In this document: piece by piece, positions 58,756-64,000 of the stretch
Layout of the letters: each line of letters opens with the position of its first letter
Position numbering within the stretch: the first letter of the stretch is position 1
Assembly (NCBI GenBank): GCA_016647705.1
Contig: CM028327.1
Coordinates: 43,402,017 to 43,466,016 of the forward strand
DNA: 64,000 nt
Source of the DNA: Eucommia ulmoides
Lineage: Eukaryota > Streptophyta > Magnoliopsida > Garryales > Eucommiaceae
Direction: 5' to 3'
Notes under the pieces: generated by a model
Told to the model about the DNA's origin: nothing
The model's input: the letters and a program-made list of their open reading frames with translations, nothing else
Database searches by the model: none
Translations under genes and position numbers: made by a program

Positions 58756-59465
58756 TAAAGATGAATTTGGTATTTGAGGTGGAGTGTGGCTACTAATTTT
58801 TGTTTTTATGTTTCTATTCTCAAAAATGGGATGGGAATAGTGTTTAGGGTCTCAATAATTCTGGGAATAAAATTTTGTTTGGTAAGGACAATTGTTTTTA
58901 TGAGGACAAAATCGAGAAATACGTTTAGTAACAACATTGGTTCTCCTTTTTTTTTCTTTTTTTTTTTTTACAAATATTTTCCATGAAATGTAACTGTTAA
59001 ATTTACATATTTCGTTTTAGGCAATCAATTTTCGCAATTATAGAAAAATTTGCACACACCTGTAAGATTAATTTCAACTAAATAAAGTAATTATAGCAAA
59101 TTATTTTTTGATCTTTACATGGCCTAAGTTGTAGAATAAAAGAAGAAAAAAAATATCATTGTATTTGAAACTTACAAAGTTTGAAAGTGAAATTTCATCA
59201 AGAATTTCAAAAAATACGGACTTTTTCAGTGAAACTAATTTGAGAAAATTATTTTGTTGGGAGGAATGAAAACAACTTGTTTTTCGTTAATTTCATGAAT
59301 TTTGGAATAAATCTAAAAATTTTGGGAATATTTTGAAATAGAAACATGTTAAACGAACATACTTCTATTCTTAAATTTGAAAATTTTGAATCGGGAATGA
59401 GAATTCGGGAGCAAAAAAATAATACTAAACAGGGTCTAAAAGTCTTCCATCATCCCACGACTTAT
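58756..59465. repeat. SPH-D 3' flank (left arm of inverted repeat)
   Basis: Matches 4255-4980 and 44812-45530 in order. The same segment is present inverted at 60137-60699. Non-coding. Confidence 0.75.
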
Positions 59466-60136
59466 AAACAAATCTCTTTCTAAAGTTGTATTCATTCAAT
59501 GCTGGCTTTTGGTCTTCTATAAATAGAAGACTTCTCATTCATTTTATATAGTCTGATTCATAACATTATTACTTTATATCACCACCAAAGCACACATCAT
59601 TTAGGATTTGGTGAGAGTTCAAGCATAAATCTAGTTCGCCGAAGTTTTTGGTTTCAAGTGCTTATACTAAAAACTTGAAGATCGTTATACCCTGAGAGAC
59701 AAAATCCATTCAACCATTAGCACCAGTATAGGGGCGTGAATCTGCTTTAAGAGGATAAAATCAAACTCTACCCTCGATCTACTTCAAATCAATTCGTTAC
59801 TTGAATATTCGGATAAGTTTTTATTTAAAGTTTAAAACTTTGTTTCTATTACGTTTACGTTAACGTTAACACATTTTATTACTGTTACTTCTTTGTGTCT
59901 GTTATGTTAACATTAATACATTCGATCAATGACATTCTTTACTTTCTGTTAGGTTAACATTAACGTCACACTTCTGGTTTAGTATACACTTAGATTGTTT
60001 CACAGAATTTTTATAATTCCATTTTTATGCCCATACATGATTAATTAATATTCACATTAATATTGTTTAATAATTATTAGTTTTATTCCATGGTTATTTA
60101 AAATATTTATCTTCAAATTTCAGTATTTCAACCAAC
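59466..60136. other. spacer between inverted SPH arms
   Basis: 671 bp not found elsewhere in the window. It has TATAAATA at 59518-59525 inside a perfect 8-bp inverted repeat (TCTTCTAT-AA-ATAGAAGA). ATACCCTGAGAGACA at about 59688 recalls leaders of some LTR retrotransposons. ACGTTTACGTTAACGTTAAC is at about 59845, with GTTAACATTAA copies to 59960, like the MULE array. It is probably a retrotransposon leader/LTR piece, but the family is unknown. Confidence 0.4.
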
Positions 60137-60699
60137 CCTATTTCTATTGAAGATGCTCCAAGAAGATGATGAAAAATGAAGATTTGATTATCTAATTTGT
60201 GATATTGGATTGTTGAATAGACATTCTGATAAGTCGTGAGACGATGGAAGACTTTTAGGTCCCGTTTAGTGTTTTTTTCCTCCTAAATTCTCATTCTCTT
60301 TTCCAAAATTTGAAATTGAAGAACAGAAACATGTTCGTTTAACATGTTTTTGTTTCAAATTGTTTCCAAAATTTTGAGAAATTTTGAGAAACAAAAAAAA
60401 CGTTGTTTTCATTCCTTTTAACAAAATAATATTCTCAACTTATTTTCATGGAAAAAGTTAGTGTTTTGAAATTCTTGATGAAATTTCCCTTTCAAAATTT
60501 GTAAGTTTCAAATACCAGGACATTTTTTTTTAATTTTTCTCCATTTTCTCTCTTTATTCTGAGTTTTCTCAATCTCAACAAAATATAATTCTCATCCCAT
60601 TTTTTAAAATAAAAAAAAAATAGTAGCCAAACTCGACCTCAAATACCAAATTCATGTTTATTACATCTGATATTTCTCAATCTCAACAAAATATAATTC
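60137..60699 (-). repeat. inverted SPH 3' flank (right arm)
   Basis: Reverse complement of the block after SPH genes, including AAGTCGTGAGACGATGGAAG, CCCGTTTAGTG and the SPH 3' UTR repeat next to the stop codon at 60700. Confidence 0.75.
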
Positions 60700-60796
60700 T
60701 TACCATGTACACCACAAGGTATAGTTTTGGTCGTCATCACTAAAAAAGAAACTGGCGTCTGTCACCGCCCAATAACACGTACATGTCTGATCGCAA
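60700..60796 (-). pseudogene. S-protein homologue 3' fragment, SPH-E
   Basis: The last 31 codons of a subfamily-1 SPH on the minus strand. The stop codon is at 60700-60702. Reading upstream it encodes CDQT, CTCYWAV, an SDD-x-QNY stretch and a C-terminal TW. It begins abruptly at the third conserved Cys (60796), where Athila-like gag sequence is joined. The final motif is CTW instead of YTW. It is the only SPH sequence here on the minus strand. The rest of the gene is lost or lies beyond the retroelement. Confidence 0.88.
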
Positions 60797-61812
60797 AAGC
60801 ATTATTAGAAGAAATGGCGGCCAATAACTACCAATGGCCAACTGAGAGGAACACGGGAAGAAAGGTCGCTTCAATTCAGGAGTCTAATCATCTAGCAACC
60901 TTATCAACCCAAGTCTCAAAACTCTCGGAACAATTGGTTGCCTTTTCTACTAAGGATGTGTCACTCAGTTGTGAAGCGGAGAACGTAGCAAGCAGTTCTC
61001 AACCCAGAATGAATAGTGAATTCAAAGAGTGTCATTTCGTGATCAATCAGGCTTATACTTTCAAGCCCACAACTAATCTTCTGACTTACTACCATCCATG
61101 ACTTCGCAATCATTAAATTTTTTATTATGCGAATATACAGAACACGTTACGACCACCTCTGGGTTATGGAAATCAAGCTCAAGGATATTATATGCAACAA
61201 AACCGCCAGATACAACAACGTCCAATACACAGTCAAAAGCTAAACCTGGAAGAAATTATGGGTTCTTTCATGAAGGAGACTCAAACAATTTTGCGTGAGA
61301 CGCATAACTGGCTAAATAAGCATGAGACAAGGCTAGACTTGATTGAGACCACATGTACAAACACTAATGCCACTGTTAAATCATTGAAAACTCAAATCGG
61401 GCAACTTGTTAATGCCATCCAGGAGCAAACCAAGGGTAAATTTTCGAGCAACACAGAAACTAACCCGAAGGAATGCAAGGCGATAAAGTTGAGAAACAGA
61501 AAAGGGGTTGAAGCAAGTAAGACAATAGAAGAAGAGCTGGGGGTAAGCCATGAAGTTGACCATGATAAACAAATAAGAAATATGGAGGAGGAAGTTGATG
61601 AAAAGATCGATGAGAGAAAGGATGAGCGAAATGAAGACAAGATGGAGGAGAATAATGAGAGAATGAGAGAAGAGAAAGTTGAAAATAAGAGAATAGATCA
61701 AAGGGTGATTCTGGGGAAAATCACATTCCCGGACAATCCACCTATTCTCACCACACCTTTGCCCTATCCCCCAAAGATTCCAAAAGAAGAAGTTAGATTC
61801 TCAATTTGCTAA
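60797..61812 (+). pseudogene. Athila-like gag remnant
   Basis: Starts mid-gag with LLEEMAANNYQWPTER and LATLSTQVSKLSEQLV. After a frame break (about 61101-61190) it continues with GSFMKETQTILRETHNWLNK, a coiled-coil-like stretch, LKTQIGQLVNAIQ and CKAIKLRNRKG, then an extended Glu/Asp/Lys-rich tail (MEEEVDEKIDERKDERNED-type) and LPYPPKIPKEE before a stop at 61812. The open frame that runs from antisense SPH into gag at 60727 is a junction artefact. Gag would form the particle. Confidence 0.87.
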
Positions 61813-61915
61813 GTTTCTTGAAATATTCAAGAAAATACAAATCAACATACCTTTTGCAGATGCATTAAAACAACTATGGAAAGTTTTTGAAAGATATCAT
61901 GGCGAAAAAAAGAAG

Positions 61916-62458
61916 TTGGAAGAATACGAGACAGTCAAAATGACGGAGGAGTGTAGTCCTATAATTCAAAGAAAATTGCTTGAAAAGCTGAAGGATCCCA
62001 ATAGTTTCACAATTTCGTGTACTATCGGGAAATCTCATTTCGACAAGGCACTATATGATCTTGGTGCTAATATCAACTTGATCCTATCTTCTGTCTATCG
62101 GAAGTTGGGACTTGGTAGTGCTAATCCAACTACAATCTCTCTTCAAATGGCGGACGGATCGTTGACCTATCCGAAAGGAAATATTAAGGATGTTTTAATA
62201 AAGGTGGAAAAGTTCATCTTCCCGGTGGACTTTGTCGTGTTAGAAATAGAGGAGGATAGGGAGATTCCAATCATTCTTGGAAGGCCTTTTCTTGCAACGG
62301 GAAAGGTTTTAATTGATGTGCACAATGGCAATTTAACGTTACAAATGAATGATGATGAGGTAAAGTTCAACATTTTGAAAACTATGAACTTTTTGGATGA
62401 ATGTCCTAAATGCAATCAAGTAGATGTTGTTGACTCTTGTGTAACGAAATTCTTTTAG
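61916..62458 (+). pseudogene. Athila-like aspartic protease
   Basis: 180 codons open. The N-terminal part has EYETVKMTEECS and LKDPNSFTISCTIG. The active-site region reads LYDLGANINLI, with the DLGA form usual in Athila (in place of DTGA/DSGA), then LGLGSANPTTISLQMADGS, FIFPVDFVVLEIEEDREIPII and the conserved LGRPFLATG. In intact elements it cleaves the Gag-Pol polyprotein. This is the best kept domain of the element. A stop at 62458 separates it from the RT. Confidence 0.88.
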
Positions 62459-62686
62459 GCGAATATGGATATGGATCCATTGGAGTATACACTCACAAAT
62501 TCCTTATCTATGGGGGATCTTGTTGAGGAGGGCTCAACCACAAATGTTGATGTTGTGGACTACGTGCTTGCAATTAAAGTTCAACCTAAAGACGTAGAGG
62601 ATCCGATTCATGTAGAGATGATTAAAGAAGAAGTTAATTCTCCCGAATTATGAAATCTGTCTCACGGTGGATTAATATTCAAGTAA

Positions 62687-63645
62687 TTGCCAGATCGCCC
62701 TCGGTATATCTTTTTTCGGGAGAATTCAACTAATTCAGTGATAATCTCATCATATTTGATGGAAGAGGAAGAATACAAGTTGCTTAATGCTCTAAAATGG
62801 CATAGATCCACCTTCGCATGGTCTATCTCCGACATTACAGAATTAGCCCTACAATATGCATGCATAATATCTTAATAGAGGATTTGTTTAAACCTTCCAT
62901 TGAACATCAATGAAGGCTAAATCCGAAAATGAAAGAAGTCGTCAGAGCAAAGATGTTGAAGCTCTTGAACGCTGGGATTATCTATGTAATATTTGATAGC
63001 GAGTGAGTTAACCCGGTGCAGGTTGTACCCAAGAAAGGCGGCATGACGGTTGTGAAAAATTAGAATAATGATCTTATTCCGACACAAACCATTACTGGAT
63101 GGCGAGTGTGTATTGACTATCGACAATTAAACAAGGCGACAAGGAAATTTCATTTTTCGCTTCAATTCATTGATCAAATACTAGATCGTCTAGCCGACTA
63201 TGATCATTACTGCTTTCTTGATGGTTACTCCGGTTATAATCAAATAGCAATAGCACTGGAAGACCAGGAAAATACTACCTTTACATGTCCGTATGGGACG
63301 TTTGCCTACCGACATAAGCCGTTTGGTCTATGTAATGCTCCGGCCACATTCCAATAGTGTATGATGACAATATTCTCGGATATGGTGGAAGACAAAATAG
63401 AGATCTTCATGGACGACTTTTCAGTCTTTGGTTCGTCCTTTGATCATTGTTTGTACAACTTAGCGCTTATTTTCAACCGTTGTGAGGAGAAAATTTTAGT
63501 TCTCAATTGGGAGAATTGTCACTTTATGGTCAAAGAAGAGATCGTGTTAGGTCATCGAGTCTCTTCCAAGGGGCTTAAGGTTGACCGAGTTAAGATTGAA
63601 ACAATTGAGAAGCTTCCACCTCCGATAAATGTGAAAGGAGTCTAA
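62687..63645 (+). pseudogene. Athila-like reverse transcriptase
   Basis: Pieces in several frames. KWHRSTFAWSISDI (62800) is a pre-RT motif; VVPKKGGMTVVKN is near 63020-63060; MCIDYRQLNKATRKFHF is at 63106. FLDGYSGYNQIAIA holds the first catalytic Asp. FGLCNAPATFQ is followed by a TAG (63355-63357), the FMDDFSVFG catalytic box is at about 63408, and LVLNWENCHFMV and VLGHRVSSKGL follow. Collinearity with the family is complete, but stops at about 62872, 63007, 63061, 63357 and 63645 silence it. Confidence 0.9.
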
Positions 63646-63651
63646 AGTTTC

Positions 63652-64000
63652 TTGGGACATGACGGCTTCTACCGGTGCTTTACAAAAGATTTTTTAAAGA
63701 CGGTGAAGCCGTTATGTCGCCTACTTAAGAAGGATGCCCCATTTGAATTCAATGAATATTGCTTGAATGCTTTCAATGCAATGAAGGAAAAGTTGATCAT
63801 AGCTCCTATAATAGTTGCTCTAGATTGGAATGAGCCATTTGAAACAATGTGCAATGCTAGCGACTATGCAATTGGTGCGGTGTTAAGCCAACGCAAGGAG
63901 AAGATCTTTCGATCTATTTATTAGGCGAGCAAGATGTTGAACGATGCCTAGAAGAATTACACCACAACCGAGAAAGAGATGCTGGCGGTTGTTTTTGTCT
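63652..64000 (+). pseudogene. Athila-like RNase H, partial at window edge
   Basis: Begins with the connection HDGFYRCFTKDFLKTVKPLC and LKKDAPFEF, then LIIAPIIVALDWNEPFE and the RNase H start MCNASDYAIGAVLSQRKE (first catalytic Asp normally in CDAS; here CNAS, with Asn). After a stop at about 63922 another frame continues KMLNDA and TTEKEMLAVVF to the right edge. Confidence 0.87.

Larger units (their letters stand above)
60797..64000 (+). mobile_element. Athila-like Ty3/gypsy element, 5'-truncated, runs off the window
   Basis: Plus-strand order gag (60797-61812), protease (61916-62458), RT (62687-63645) and RNase H (63652-64000). There is no LTR or primer site at the left; the element starts inside gag, fused to SPH-E. 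Stops and frame changes are spread through it. The lineage call rests on the DLGA protease, the FMDDFSVFG RT box and gag wording (MAANNYQWPTER, IGQLVNAI). Confidence 0.92.

Noticed and set aside
60727-61101. Open frame of 124 codons mixing SPH-like and gag-like sequence.
   Set aside because: The first part is the antisense of the SPH-E fragment and the rest is Athila-like gag; the frame crosses an insertion junction and is not a fusion gene.

Overview
This is an AT-rich, transposon-dense stretch of nuclear DNA from a flowering plant, most likely a eudicot. The evidence is plant-specific S-protein homologue (SPH, self-incompatibility S1 family) genes, plant Ty3/gypsy lineages (Tekay-like and Athila-like), a plant Ty1/copia element, CACTA elements, RTE-type LINE remnants and many MITEs. 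I saw no tRNA, rRNA or CRISPR. The only host genes I can support are SPH genes, which encode small secreted proteins with four conserved cysteines.

SPH content. Subfamily 1 (start MNSIFKY) has intact copies at 3723-4124 and 44276-44695, a broken copy at 51636-52028, a damaged copy at 58264-58755 and a 3' fragment on the minus strand at 60700-60796. Subfamily 2 (start MNFIS or MNNFIS) has one intact copy at 12167-12586 and two pseudogenes at 9044-9446 and 26355-26753. Several SPH-type promoters without a gene lie between 10.3 and 11.9 kb and near 27.7 kb.

Layout. 1-2155: minus-strand gypsy pol remnant. 2156-6765: SPH repeat unit 1. 6770-12940: subfamily-2 block. 12999-18296: a MITE split by a 4.76-kb CACTA element. 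18832-27784: diverged second copy of the 6.8-10.4 kb block, in which a copia element (itself split by a 2.8-kb solo LTR) replaces the SPH promoter. 27785-34901: GATCCCCGGGTA repeats, a second CACTA element and an internally deleted Athila-like element. 34902-41100: SPH repeat-unit sequence without a gene. 41104-42876: a small non-autonomous copia element carrying what look like captured host gene pieces. 42880-59465: three consecutive SPH units (42.9, 48.0 and 55.2 kb), disrupted by a MULE-like element, a partial LTR and a LINE. 59466-60796: an inverted partial SPH unit. 60797-64000: Athila-like gag-pol running off the right edge.

The region reads as an SPH cluster that grew by tandem and inverted duplication of units that already carried MITEs, then decayed through nested insertions. 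Dated by nesting, the hAT-like MITE and the long-TIR element came before the SPH duplications; the MULE, LINE, CACTA, solo LTR and copia events came later. I found no clearly new biochemical system. The most notable signals are a MULE-like element lodged between the TATA box and the gene of one SPH copy, with a palindromic GTTAAC array and a perfect hairpin inside it; the apparently captured transit-peptide coding sequence; and the inverted SPH repeat.
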